Shown here in pieces: positions 44,795 to 53,693 of a DNA stretch of 64,000 nucleotides (positions within the stretch are counted from its first letter, which is position 1; every line of letters starts with the position of its first letter). The translations under genes and the position numbers were made by a program. Location of the stretch: positions 3,602,501 through 3,666,500 of the forward strand of contig NZ_JAPEMI010000001.1 of assembly GCF_026342835.1 (NCBI RefSeq), in the 5' to 3' direction. Under the pieces are notes generated by a model, which worked only from the letters and a program-made list of their open reading frames with translations, did no database searches and had not been told where the DNA came from. Source of the stretch: Streptomyces sp. NBC_00154 (GTDB lineage Bacteria > Actinomycetota > Actinomycetes > Streptomycetales > Streptomycetaceae).

Positions 44795-44852
44795 GCCTCC
44801 CGCCCTCATCCGTACGGGTGCGGAACCCGCCCCGTCGGGCCACGCTGGAATC

Positions 44853-45392
44853 ATGAGCGACACGCACACAGTGGTCGAACGTGGTGCCGCAGAGACCGAC
44901 GGCGACCGCCACATCCTGCGGTTCACGCTCCGGCTGCCCCACTCCGTGTCACGGGTGTGGGCAGCCGTTGCCAGTTCCGACGGGCTGCGGGACTGGCTCG
45001 CCGCCGCCGAACCGTTCGAACCGCGCATCGGCGGTGCGATCACGCTGCGCTGGCTCAACACGGACCGGGACGGGAACGCCACGGTCGCCTCCGGCACCGT
45101 CACCGCCTGGGACATCGAGCGGGTCGCCGAATACACCCTCGAAGGGGTGCACGGCCGGATCCGCTTCCACCTGGAGCCGCCACGCGGCGACCATGTGGTG
45201 CTGCGCTTCACCAATGAGTTCCGCGGCGACGACGCGCTGCGACTGGACTGCCTGGCGGGCTGGCACAACCACTTCGAGTACCTGGTGGAGGCGCTGGACG
45301 GGCGTCCTGCCGACTGGTCCGCCTGGACGCTCACGCGATGGCAGGAGCTGCGGGACGGATACGCGGCGGACGGCGGCCGGGGCAGGGACTGA
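44853..45392 (+). CDS. SRPBCC (AHSA1-type) domain protein
   Basis: A 179-residue START-like fold protein. The AHSA1 pattern is seen in LPHSVSRVWAAVASSDGLRDWL near 29-50, IGGAITLRWLNTDRDGN near 64, and the C-terminal helix GWHNHFEYLVEALDG near 135-150. Such proteins bind hydrophobic ligands or act as Hsp90 activator-like domains; no specific role is evident. It follows ccsB after 58 bases and may be read with it. Confidence 0.87.
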   Translation: MSDTHTVVERGAAETDGDRHILRFTLRLPHSVSRVWAAVASSDGLRDWLAAAEPFEPRIGGAITLRWLNTDRDGNATVASGTVTAWDIERVAEYTLEGVHGRIRFHLEPPRGDHVVLRFTNEFRGDDALRLDCLAGWHNHFEYLVEALDGRPADWSAWTLTRWQELRDGYAADGGRGRD

Positions 45393-45414
45393 CGGTCCGG
45401 GCGGCGGTGGGCGG

Positions 45415-46980
45415 TCAGGGTGCGGACGACGGGGGCAGGCAGTTCCGCGCCGGGGGCTTCCCCTCCGGCCAGGCGATCGCCACGAACCGCTGCGAGGCGT
45501 CCTCCCGCGCCAGCTCCACCACCGGCACCGCCTTGTTGTACGGGTTGCCGTGGTTGTCCAGGCAGATCCAGCCGCTGGCCCCCGACACCCGCAACGACGC
45601 CTTCACCCGTGGCCACTGCTCGCCCACGTCAGCGGGCTCCGGAAGGTGCTTGCCGCCCGTGGTCGCCTGCCGGATGCCGTGCACGGCCGTCGCCATTGCG
45701 TCGTACGCGATGATCACCTGGCCGTCGGTCAGATCCTGGTGACCGGTCGGGCCGATCGGACCCACCGGCTTCTTCCCTACCACCTCCAGCAGATCCAGGA
45801 ACTCCTGGTAGTCCGCGGGGGAGCCACCCGTCCTCTCCTTCGCCCCGCCCTTTTCCGCCGCCCAGGCGTCCGGGTGCGCGAGCGAGGCGTAGCGGACCGT
45901 CACCTTCCGGCGCAGCGTGTTCCGGTCGAGCTTCTTGTCGCCGCCGAGATACGAGCCCTCGTCGCCGGTGAGTACGGTGAACGCCCGGTCCTGACAGCCG
46001 CGGGCCCCGAGCGCGTTGATGAACTGCCGCAGTTGCGTGTGGCGCCCGGCGAAGAACACCGTCTCCGCGCCCGAGTCGCAGATCAGATGCGTGATCTGCT
46101 GGAACGTGTTGGCCGTGGTGCCCTCGTCGGTCGGGTCCTTCGGCGAGGTGAAGAGCTGCGGCTCGTACCGGGTGCCCTTCACCAGCGAGGCGAACGCCGC
46201 CTTCAGCGTGTCCGTGTAGTGGTCCCCGGTACGGGTGTCCTGGACCAGCAGCGCCCTGTCGGCCCGCACCTTGCCGAACTGGGCGAGGGCGCGCGCCTCG
46301 TCCCGGTTGGTCGGGGAGACCCGGGCCAGCCCCGGGAACGGGTCGCCCTTCGGGCCGTTGGCTATGTCGTCAGCGGTGATCGTCGAACCGACGACCGCGA
46401 TGCGCGCGGAGGTCAGCTCCTTGACCGCCGACTTCACCTGCGTACTGCTGGTGGCGACCCCCGACACGGCCCGCAGCCGGTCCGGGGCACCCGTCATCGT
46501 CTTGAGACGGTCCACCGTGGGACGCCAGAGCAGGTTGTTCTTCCCGGTGTTGGCGAGCAGCAGACGGATCTTCGGCACCTGGTCGTTCGACAGATGGTTG
46601 GCCCGGTACTGCTCGGCGAACGCACCTTGCAGCTCCCGCCGCATCTTCGTGCCCATCGATCCGTCGGTCGAGGTCAGGGGCAGCAGCAGCGCGACCGACA
46701 CGTACCGGCCCGGCTTCAGTCCGGCGTTCTCCCGCCCGATCGCCGCGGCGACATCGGTCAGCTTCGGCATCCCGAAGCCGTAGCCGGAGCCGGAGACACC
46801 GATGCACTCGTCACTGCCCTGCGGACGCTCGACGCCCGGCACGCACCGCCGGTTCTCCGGGGCGGTGAGCCGGCTGATGCCGTACCACCCCGAGGTGATC
46901 ACGAGCGCCCCCACCACGATCGTCGTGACGAGCTTCTGCCGGGCCGTGTACCAGACGCGATAACGCAGCGGATTACGCAT
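45415..46980 (-). CDS. Membrane-anchored periplasmic-binding-like receptor protein
   Basis: A 521-residue protein. An N-terminal helix (KLVTTIVVGALVITSGWYGI at about 16-35) lacks a lipobox and serves as an anchor with the bulk outside. Residues about 80-500 resemble the type I periplasmic-binding (branched-chain amino-acid receptor) fold: VSVALLLPLTSTDG, AVSGVATSSTQVKSAVKELT, RIAVVGSTITADD and DGQVIIAYDAMATAVHGI. Four cysteines could form extracellular disulfides. No ABC permease or ATPase is nearby. The ATG overlaps the stop of the upstream STAND-type ATPase gene by 8 bases, so the two are a unit. I read it as a sensor rather than a transporter part. Confidence 0.85.
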   Translation of the reverse strand: MRNPLRYRVWYTARQKLVTTIVVGALVITSGWYGISRLTAPENRRCVPGVERPQGSDECIGVSGSGYGFGMPKLTDVAAAIGRENAGLKPGRYVSVALLLPLTSTDGSMGTKMRRELQGAFAEQYRANHLSNDQVPKIRLLLANTGKNNLLWRPTVDRLKTMTGAPDRLRAVSGVATSSTQVKSAVKELTSARIAVVGSTITADDIANGPKGDPFPGLARVSPTNRDEARALAQFGKVRADRALLVQDTRTGDHYTDTLKAAFASLVKGTRYEPQLFTSPKDPTDEGTTANTFQQITHLICDSGAETVFFAGRHTQLRQFINALGARGCQDRAFTVLTGDEGSYLGGDKKLDRNTLRRKVTVRYASLAHPDAWAAEKGGAKERTGGSPADYQEFLDLLEVVGKKPVGPIGPTGHQDLTDGQVIIAYDAMATAVHGIRQATTGGKHLPEPADVGEQWPRVKASLRVSGASGWICLDNHGNPYNKAVPVVELAREDASQRFVAIAWPEGKPPARNCLPPSSAP

Positions 46981-49111
46981 ACGAGCCACTGTCCCCCTGT
47001 GTCCGTCCTGGTCCGTGCGCGCCGGCCGGCGGGTGGACCGGCGGCCCCGGTGGCATGGAGAGCGGCCGCCACGCCCTGATGTCCTGCGGCCAGTGCGTCG
47101 CCGCGTCCCAGAGCACACTGTTGCCCGTCGGATGCCTGCCGGACAGCTGCCGCAGCTCGAACGCCATCTTCTCGGTCACCTCGTCGTCCGGCAGCGCCAA
47201 CGGATCGGAGAGCAGCCAGACGGCGTGCAGCAGCCGGCGCAGCTGCAGCTGGAGTTCCGTCGCCCGCTCGTCGAGCCCGGCGAGCCCCGTCTCCTCGTCC
47301 GGCGACACATCGGCCGGTTCCTGCCCCAGGGCGATCGCCCGCCGCGGATCGGGGCCGGAGCTGCCGGGCGCGCGCGGATACGGCGCCGCGGCGATGAACC
47401 GCAGTGCGCCCAGCCAGCGCATCACGTCGGTGAGCGCGAACTGCACCCGTAGATGGGTCACACACGCCCCGGCCCCGCCCAGCACCAGCTCCTGGTGCAG
47501 GCGGTGCGGGACGCTCGGGAAGCTGCCCCCGGGCACATAGGCCGCGCGGAGCGACTCGTGCACCGCACGCCACATCGCGTAATGCGGATGGTCACCGTCC
47601 TGGAACCGCAGCCGGTGCAGCAGCAGCGACCGCAGCAGCGGATCGGCGACGAAGTAGTCGGGGCCGACCTGCCAGTCCTGCGCCCGCAGCACATCCCGTA
47701 CGAGCAGCGCCACATCGCCGTCCATCGAGACCCCGCGCAGCCGCGTCCTCGCCAGCAGCCGGGCGGACTCCTCGCCGTGCGCGGCGGCCAGCACACTCAG
47801 GACGTCCGGACGCTGCCCCGGCAGCAGCTGCTTCAGCAGCTCGTCCGCCACCCGCACCGGTGGCCGGTCCTCCCGCAGTTCCACCGTGCGGTCGAACAGC
47901 GCCCCGGGCACCAGTGCCGCCGGTTCCCCCGCCTCGCCCGCCGCCTGCGCGAACAGCGCCACCCCGAGCGGGCGCCCGCCCGTCAGCCGGTGCACACCGC
48001 GGGCCAGTCCGGCCGGGGTGCGGCCCGCCGGATCGAACCGGTCGAACGCCGCCTGCACCTGCGTGGCGCTCAGCGGGGTGAGGTCCACCGCGAGGATCCC
48101 GGACGTCACCTCCGTGGACCTGGCCCAGTGCGAAGCGTGCGCCACCTCGGGCAGCCGGTGCCGCACCGCATGGCTCAGCCCCTCGTGGTCACGGGCGCGC
48201 GACGAGGCGAACACGGCGATCTGATCGCGACCCCCGGCGCCGCGCTGCCGCAGCAGCGGCTCGACCAGCTGCCGCCCCAGCGCCGTGTGCGCATTGTCGA
48301 GCAGCAGCACCGGACGGCCCCGGCGGGCGCCGCGCGCCATACCCCGGTAGGCCCGGACCAGGTCCTCGACCAGCGCCAGCACCAGATGGTCCTCGGCCCG
48401 GCGGCGCAGATCACCGCCGCGCTCGAAGTCGACGGCCAGCTGTCGCAGCCCGATCCGGCCGTTGCCGCCCGCCTGCGGATAGCTCCCGTACCAGTCCGCC
48501 GACCGTCGCTGGAACCGGCTGAACGTCTCCTCCAGCACCGTCTCCACGGTCGCCTCCGCGACCAGCCCCGCCAGCGGAACCATCGAGTCGAACGCGCTCG
48601 CCGCCAGCTTCGTCAGCACCTTCGCGACCCAGCCGGTCGCCGCGCCCCCCTTGGTGTCGACCGTGGCCAGCACCGGACCGAGCGACTGGAGATCCCGCTG
48701 TGCCCGGGTGTCGTCCTCCCGGCTCCAGGAGATCGAGGCGACCGCCACCAGCCCGAGACTCAGCCGCGGGAACTGCACCGGCCGCGCTCCATGCACCCGC
48801 ACCGTCAACTGCGCTGCGAGCTCCGGCAGTGCGCCGGTGACCGGGGTCCAGCCGGGGCCGGGGTCCTCGGGCGGGACGACCGCCTCGCAGTCGACCAGGG
48901 CGACCGGGGTGATCTCCCGGTACACATGGCGCAGCTGCTTGAGTACCGCGGTCTTGCCCATGCCGCGCCCACCGGTCAGCACGACGACGGGCGGATCGTC
49001 GCGGTGCTCGTAGGCGGCCCTGGCGGAGCCGGTAGGGGTGAGACCTGTCAGACGCGCCGCAAGTCCGTCGTTGCCGAAGATCGCCTCGCGCCCGTACAGC
49101 TCTCTGTCCAC
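46973..49111 (-). CDS. STAND/AAA-type P-loop ATPase
   Basis: A 712-residue cytosolic ATPase. Walker A is GGRGMGKT at 47-54 and Walker B VLLLDNAH at 268-275, with a sensor-like VFASSRARDHEG near 305. A winged-helix or helical region follows (GVHRLTGGRPLGVALFAQAA near 385), resembling NB-ARC/NACHT STAND proteins. The C-terminal 280 residues contain no known domain. No membrane segment is clear. The gene is coupled to the membrane-anchored ligand-binding protein downstream, suggesting a receptor-switch pair. Such ATPase-receptor pairs occur in several copies in Streptomyces genomes as far as I recall; the function is not known to me. Confidence 0.85.
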   Translation of the reverse strand: MDRELYGREAIFGNDGLAARLTGLTPTGSARAAYEHRDDPPVVVLTGGRGMGKTAVLKQLRHVYREITPVALVDCEAVVPPEDPGPGWTPVTGALPELAAQLTVRVHGARPVQFPRLSLGLVAVASISWSREDDTRAQRDLQSLGPVLATVDTKGGAATGWVAKVLTKLAASAFDSMVPLAGLVAEATVETVLEETFSRFQRRSADWYGSYPQAGGNGRIGLRQLAVDFERGGDLRRRAEDHLVLALVEDLVRAYRGMARGARRGRPVLLLDNAHTALGRQLVEPLLRQRGAGGRDQIAVFASSRARDHEGLSHAVRHRLPEVAHASHWARSTEVTSGILAVDLTPLSATQVQAAFDRFDPAGRTPAGLARGVHRLTGGRPLGVALFAQAAGEAGEPAALVPGALFDRTVELREDRPPVRVADELLKQLLPGQRPDVLSVLAAAHGEESARLLARTRLRGVSMDGDVALLVRDVLRAQDWQVGPDYFVADPLLRSLLLHRLRFQDGDHPHYAMWRAVHESLRAAYVPGGSFPSVPHRLHQELVLGGAGACVTHLRVQFALTDVMRWLGALRFIAAAPYPRAPGSSGPDPRRAIALGQEPADVSPDEETGLAGLDERATELQLQLRRLLHAVWLLSDPLALPDDEVTEKMAFELRQLSGRHPTGNSVLWDAATHWPQDIRAWRPLSMPPGPPVHPPAGAHGPGRTQGDSGSYA

Positions 49112-49240
49112 AGCACCCCCAGCGCCGACACCACTTCTGAACTGTCACACCGTCAACATCAGGATATCGATGGCGTGTTGGAGGGGAGTGAAGATTTTCG
49201 AACGATACGGGGGGTGCCGTCGGCCGGCCGCGGACTCTCG

Positions 49241-50206
49241 TCAGCCGACGGAGATCGCGTCCAGTTTCGCGCGCAGATACGTGTGGGAGTCCACCGGCTC
49301 GTGGGTGACCCGGCCGGTCGGCGCGGGCACCGACTCGACCGTGGTGCGCGGGTCGCACTCATAGAAATAGACGAGCGACATCAGCTCCTCGGCGGGGGCG
49401 TCGGAGGGCGGCGGCAGCACCCGGTGCCGGCCCGAGCGCCAGCGGTCGCCCGTCCAGCGTGCCATCAGGTCCCCGATGTTTATGGTGAAGGCCTCGGGGT
49501 CGTACGGGGCGTCCTCCCAGCCGCCGTCGTCCGTGAAGATCTGCAGCCCGCCCTTGCCGGCCTGCCGGTCGAGGACCGTGACGGTACCGAAGTCGGTGTG
49601 CGGGCCGATCCGGAACTGACCCGGCTCCGGCTCCCCGACCACCTCCGTGCCCGGATACCAGTTGATGTTGAAACCCCAGGTGGGATGCGTGGTGTGCCGG
49701 GTGAAGAAGTCCTCGGGCTCACCGAGCGCCGCACCGAGCAGCTCCAGCAGCCGGTCCGAGAGCGTCCGCATCTGCGCGAGGTACTCCGTCACCGGGGCCC
49801 TCAGTCCGGGCGCCTCACGGGGCCAGGTGTTGGGCAGGAACCACTCGGCGTCGATCGCCGGGTCGCCGGTGGGGTCCTCGGCGGCGAAGGAGAGCGACTC
49901 CTTGAGGTCCGGGGGCGTCTGCGTACCCTCCGCACAGCCGTTGGCCTCTGCGCCGGGGCCGAGCCAGCCGCGGCCGCCGACCTTGACGGCGTACGGCTCC
50001 TTCACCGCGGCGGGCAGCCGGAAGAACCCGCGTGCGGCGTCGCGGATCGCGGTCCGCGGAGCGGGGTCCACGCCGTGCCCGGTGACCAGCAGGAAGCCCG
50101 CCGCCCGTAGCGCCGCGTCGACAGTCGCGGCGGTCTCGCGGCGGACCTGGGCGTCGCCGGAGAGCCACGGCCGCAGATCGATGGTGGGAATCGTGGGCTC
50201 ACTCAT
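49241..50206 (-). CDS. Isopenicillin N synthase-family 2-oxoglutarate/Fe(II) oxygenase
   Basis: A 321-residue non-haem iron oxygenase. The DIOX_N domain starts IPTIDLRPWLSG, and the iron site is HTDFGTVTVLD near 200 (His, Asp) with the distal His and Arg in WRSGRHRVLPPP near 260-270. Similar bacterial enzymes oxidise small molecules or take part in pigment or natural product steps; substrate unknown. The ATG overlaps the 3' end of the deaminase gene by 8 bases, so both probably act on related, perhaps nucleobase-derived, substrates. Confidence 0.9.
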   Translation of the reverse strand: MSEPTIPTIDLRPWLSGDAQVRRETAATVDAALRAAGFLLVTGHGVDPAPRTAIRDAARGFFRLPAAVKEPYAVKVGGRGWLGPGAEANGCAEGTQTPPDLKESLSFAAEDPTGDPAIDAEWFLPNTWPREAPGLRAPVTEYLAQMRTLSDRLLELLGAALGEPEDFFTRHTTHPTWGFNINWYPGTEVVGEPEPGQFRIGPHTDFGTVTVLDRQAGKGGLQIFTDDGGWEDAPYDPEAFTINIGDLMARWTGDRWRSGRHRVLPPPSDAPAEELMSLVYFYECDPRTTVESVPAPTGRVTHEPVDSHTYLRAKLDAISVG

Positions 50207-50678
50207 CGCCGATGTCCTCGTTCCATACATCCGGGTGGTCCTGGATGAAGGCGCGCATCATGGCGGTGCACTCGGCGTCGTCGAGGAGCACGACCTCGAC
50301 GCCGTGCCGGGCCAGCCAGTCGTGCCCGCCGTGGAAGGTGGCCGCCTCGCCGATGACCACCCTGGAGATCCCGAACTGGCGGACCAGGCCGCTGCAGTAC
50401 CAGCACGGCGAAAGAGTGGTCACCATCGTCGTGCCACGGTACGAGCGCTGCCGCCCGGCGGCACGGAAGGCCGCGGTCTCCGCGTGCATGGACGGATCGC
50501 CGTCCTGGACGCGGCGGTTGTGACCGCGGCCGAGGAGCGAGCCGTCCGCCCCGTACAGCGCGGCGCCGATCGGAATGCCGCCCTCGGCCAGTCCGGCGCG
50601 GGCCTCCGCGACGGCGGTCGCGAGGCGCTCCCTGTCGACGTCACGGCCGGTGCCCTCGGCGTCGCCCCTGCCCTTCAT
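50199..50678 (-). CDS. Nucleoside/cytosine deaminase family protein
   Basis: A 159-residue zinc deaminase of the CDA fold, close to yeast-type cytosine deaminase. The zinc and proton-shuttle motif is PSMHAETAAFR near 62 (HAE) and TLSPCWYCSGLV near 92 (PCxxC). It starts at ATG 50678, with GGGAGAG upstream. It probably deaminates cytosine or a related base; coupling with the downstream oxygenase suggests a two-step base modification or catabolic route, by inference. Confidence 0.9.
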   Translation of the reverse strand: MKGRGDAEGTGRDVDRERLATAVAEARAGLAEGGIPIGAALYGADGSLLGRGHNRRVQDGDPSMHAETAAFRAAGRQRSYRGTTMVTTLSPCWYCSGLVRQFGISRVVIGEAATFHGGHDWLARHGVEVVLLDDAECTAMMRAFIQDHPDVWNEDIGDE

Positions 50679-50828
50679 GCCGTTCACTCTCCCGGTCACG
50701 GAACAGCGGGGCAACATGCCGTCCCCGGTCGCTCTTCGTCCTCGGCCGCCGGACGGGCCCGATTTCCGAGCGGGGCCCGGCCCTGGAACGCGAACCGACA
50801 GCTGCTGTATCCGTGAACCCGCGTGCGG

Positions 50829-51233
50829 TTACGAGGCGGGCGGAGCGGACCCCTCCGGCCCGGCCCCGCTCTCGCGGCGCTTGAGCTCCTCCTCGCGGCG
50901 GCGCAGATCCGCCTCCCAGTCCTTGAGGAGCGACTCGTCCTTCTTGTTCTCCTCCTTCAGAGCCTTCAGGAATTCCGGATTGTCGTCCGGCGCCACCCAC
51001 TCATGGCGGTGGTTGCGGTGCCATTCCGACGGCGTACGGCCCCCGGCGGGCGCGTGGCGCATCTTGCCCGCGCCGAGCCACACGAGCGGGCCCACGATCC
51101 AGAACAGCAGAATGATGAAGACCCAGGCGATCTTCGGCAGATGCTTGGCCTCGTCCTCCGGGGTGTTCAGGCAGTCGATGAACGCGTAGATCGTCAGTGC
51201 CAGAGGCAGGAGATAGATCAAGGCCCGGAACAT
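50829..51233 (-). CDS. Small PLDc_N-type membrane protein
   Basis: A 134-residue protein with two N-terminal helices (ALIYLLPLALTIYAFIDCL and IAWVFIILLFWIVGPLVWLG) and the PLD-nuclease N-terminal pattern between them (NTPEDEAKHLPKIAW). A charged C-terminal coiled coil follows (EENKKDESLLKDWEADLRRR). Such proteins are widespread in actinobacteria; function unknown. It diverges from the mqnL gene with 88 bases between starts. Confidence 0.88.
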   Translation of the reverse strand: MFRALIYLLPLALTIYAFIDCLNTPEDEAKHLPKIAWVFIILLFWIVGPLVWLGAGKMRHAPAGGRTPSEWHRNHRHEWVAPDDNPEFLKALKEENKKDESLLKDWEADLRRREEELKRRESGAGPEGSAPPAS

Positions 51234-51321
51234 GGTGAAGGGTCCCCCCGCGAAGAGATGGCGGGGCGCTGTCCCGCCCCGGTGACGGGGCCAGGGTAGC
51301 CCGTGGCCGATACTTGTCCGC

Positions 51322-52779
51322 ATGGCTTACGACGATCTTCGTTCCCTCCTCCGGGCGCTGGAGCGCGAGGGCGAGCTCAAGCGCATCAAGGCCGAGGTCG
51401 ACCCCTATCTGGAGGTCGGCGAGATCGTCGACCGGGTGAACAAGGCGGGCGGGCCCGCGCTGCTCTTCGAGAACGTCAAGGGCGCGTCCATGCCCCTGGC
51501 CATGAATGTCTTCGGGACCGACCGACGGCTGCTGAAGGCGCTCGGGCTGAAGTCGTACGCCGACATCAGCGACAAGATCGGCGGCCTCCTCAAGCCGGAG
51601 CTGCCGCACGGCTTCGTCGGGGTGCGCGAGGCGTTCGGGAAGCTCGGCTCGATGGTGCACGTACCGCCGAAGAAGGTGAAGTCGGACAACGCCCCCGTGC
51701 AGGAGGTCGTCCTCACCGGCGACGACGTGGACCTGGATCAGCTGCCTGCACTCTTCACCTGGCCCGAGGACGGCGGCTCCTTCTTCAACCTGGGGCTCAC
51801 CCACACCAAGCACCCGGAGACCGGCGTACGGAACCTGGGGCTCTACCGGCTCCAGCGCCACGACCGGCGCACCATCGGGATGCACTGGCAGATCCACAAG
51901 GACAGCCGCAACCACTACCAGGTCGCCGCCAAGCGCGGCGAGCGGCTGCCCGTCGCGATCGCGTTCGGGGCGCCGCCCGCGGTGACGTACGCCTCCACGG
52001 CCCCGCTGCCCGGGGACATCGACGAGTACCTCTTCGCCGGATTCATCCAGGGCAAGCGGATCGAGATGGTCGACTGCAAGACAGTGCCGCTGCAGGTCCC
52101 GGCGCACGCGGAGGTCGTCGTCGAGGGGTGGCTGGAACCCGGGAAGATGCTTCCCGAGGGGCCGTTCGGCGACCACACCGGGTTCTACACGCCGCAGGAG
52201 CCCTTCCCCGCGCTCACCATCGACTGCGTGACCATGCGGAAGCGTCCGCTGCTCCAGTCGATCGTGGTGGGCCGGCCGCCGACCGAGGACGGCCCGCTGG
52301 GGCGGGCCACCGAGCGGTTCTTCCTGCCGCTCCTGAAGATCATCGTGCCGGACATCGTGGACTACCACCTGCCCGAGTCCGGCGGCTTCCACAACTGTGC
52401 GATCGTCTCGATCGACAAGAAGTACCCGAAGCACGCCCAGAAGGTGATGAGTGCCATCTGGGGCGCGCACATGATGTCGCTGACCAAGCTGATCGTCGTC
52501 GTGGACTCCGACTGCGACGTCCACGATCTGCACGAGGTCTCCTGGCGGGCGCTGGGCAATACCGACTACGCCCGGGACCTCACCGTCACCGAAGGCCCGG
52601 TCGACCATCTCGACCACGCCTCCTACCAGCAGTTCTGGGGTGGCAAGGCGGGCATCGACGCGACGAAGAAGTGGCCCGAGGAGGGCTACACCCGGGACGG
52701 GGGCTGGCCGAACATGGTCGAGTCCGACCCGGAGACGGCGGCGAAGGTCGACCGCCGGTGGAAGGAGTACGGGCTGTGA
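51322..52779 (+). CDS. mqnL: UbiD-family decarboxylase of menaquinone synthesis
   Basis: A 485-residue prenyl-FMN-dependent decarboxylase. It has the UbiD layout: MAYDDLRSLLRALEREGEL start, GDHTGFYTP near 285, and the catalytic acidic residues in GRATERFFLPLLKIIVPDIV near 330 with AKLIVVVDSDCDVHDL-type sequence (LIVVVDSDCDVHDL) near 390. In Streptomyces the orthologue next to mqnP acts in the futalosine menaquinone pathway, decarboxylating the 6-carboxylated naphthol. Its stop overlaps the mqnP start. The cofactor would come from the UbiX protein encoded at 54414. Confidence 0.93.
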   Translation: MAYDDLRSLLRALEREGELKRIKAEVDPYLEVGEIVDRVNKAGGPALLFENVKGASMPLAMNVFGTDRRLLKALGLKSYADISDKIGGLLKPELPHGFVGVREAFGKLGSMVHVPPKKVKSDNAPVQEVVLTGDDVDLDQLPALFTWPEDGGSFFNLGLTHTKHPETGVRNLGLYRLQRHDRRTIGMHWQIHKDSRNHYQVAAKRGERLPVAIAFGAPPAVTYASTAPLPGDIDEYLFAGFIQGKRIEMVDCKTVPLQVPAHAEVVVEGWLEPGKMLPEGPFGDHTGFYTPQEPFPALTIDCVTMRKRPLLQSIVVGRPPTEDGPLGRATERFFLPLLKIIVPDIVDYHLPESGGFHNCAIVSIDKKYPKHAQKVMSAIWGAHMMSLTKLIVVVDSDCDVHDLHEVSWRALGNTDYARDLTVTEGPVDHLDHASYQQFWGGKAGIDATKKWPEEGYTRDGGWPNMVESDPETAAKVDRRWKEYGL

Positions 52780-53693
52780 GTGCGGCCGAAGCGGCGCTGG
52801 GCCCCGGGCCCGCGCAACCGACCGGCAGGGTCAAGGCGTTCTTGCGGCTCGTGATGATCGAGCACTCGGTCTTCGCGCTGCCCTTCGCCTACATCGCCGC
52901 GCTGAGCGCGATGTTCCAGCTCGACGAGAACATCCACTGGGGGCGGCTGCTGCTCATCACCGTCGCGATGGTCGGGCTGCGCACGTTCGCGATGGCCGCG
53001 AACCGGATCATCGACCGCGAGATCGACGCCCGGAACCCACGTACCGCCAACCGTGAGCTGGTCACCGGTGCCGTCACCGTGAGGTCGGCGTGGACGGGTG
53101 CGCTCGTCGCCGTCGTCGTCTTCCTCGGGGCCGCCGCCCTGCTGAACCCGCTCTGTCTGGCGCTCGCGCCGATCGCCGTCGTACCGATGGTCGTCTACCC
53201 GTACGGCAAGCGGTTCACCCACTACCCGCACGCCATCCTCGGTATCGCGCAGGCCATGGGGCCCATCGGCGCCTGGCTCGCGGTCACCGGCAGCTGGTCG
53301 TGGGACGCGGTGATCCTCGGCCTCGCGGTCGGTGTCTGGATCGGTGGCTTCGACCTGATCTTCGGCTGCCAGGACGTCCAGGCGGACCGCGCGCACGGCG
53401 TGCTCTCGGTCCCGGCCCGCTTCGGCATCCCTGCGGCGCTCTGGGGTGCCCGGGTCTGCCACGCGGTGACGACCGGCCTGCTGGTCTGGTTCGGGCTCGC
53501 GACCGGTGTGGAGCTCTTCTACTGGATCGGCATGGTGATCGTCGCCGTGGCGTTCGTGTACGAGCACCGCGTGGTGCGGCCGCACGACCTGTCCCGGCTG
53601 AACCGGGCGTTCTTCTCCGTCAACGGGTTCATCGGGATCGCGCTGTTCGCATGCGCCCTGCTGGATCTGCTGGTGCGCGGCCTCACACCGTAG
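52776..53693 (+). CDS. mqnP: Menaquinone biosynthesis prenyltransferase (UbiA family)
   Basis: A 305-residue, about nine-helix UbiA-type prenyltransferase that attaches the polyprenyl tail to 1,4-dihydroxy-6-naphthoate in the futalosine pathway. The first aspartate motif is ANRIIDREIDARNPRT near 70-85 and the second DLIFGCQDVQADRAHG near 195-210. The start is GTG 52776, sharing bases with the mqnL stop; the open frame upstream belongs to mqnL's other frame. Its 3' end overlaps the convergent rhomboid gene by 11 bases. Confidence 0.93.
   Translation: MSAAEAALGPGPAQPTGRVKAFLRLVMIEHSVFALPFAYIAALSAMFQLDENIHWGRLLLITVAMVGLRTFAMAANRIIDREIDARNPRTANRELVTGAVTVRSAWTGALVAVVVFLGAAALLNPLCLALAPIAVVPMVVYPYGKRFTHYPHAILGIAQAMGPIGAWLAVTGSWSWDAVILGLAVGVWIGGFDLIFGCQDVQADRAHGVLSVPARFGIPAALWGARVCHAVTTGLLVWFGLATGVELFYWIGMVIVAVAFVYEHRVVRPHDLSRLNRAFFSVNGFIGIALFACALLDLLVRGLTP

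Noticed and set aside
43091..45616. 841-codon open frame antisense to resB/ccsB
   Set aside because: Crosses several gene boundaries of the conserved ccs operon and shows no domain.
47453..50110. 885-codon open frame antisense to the ATPase and oxygenase
   Set aside because: Pro/Arg/Gln-rich shadow; the minus strand has Walker motifs and iron-site motifs.
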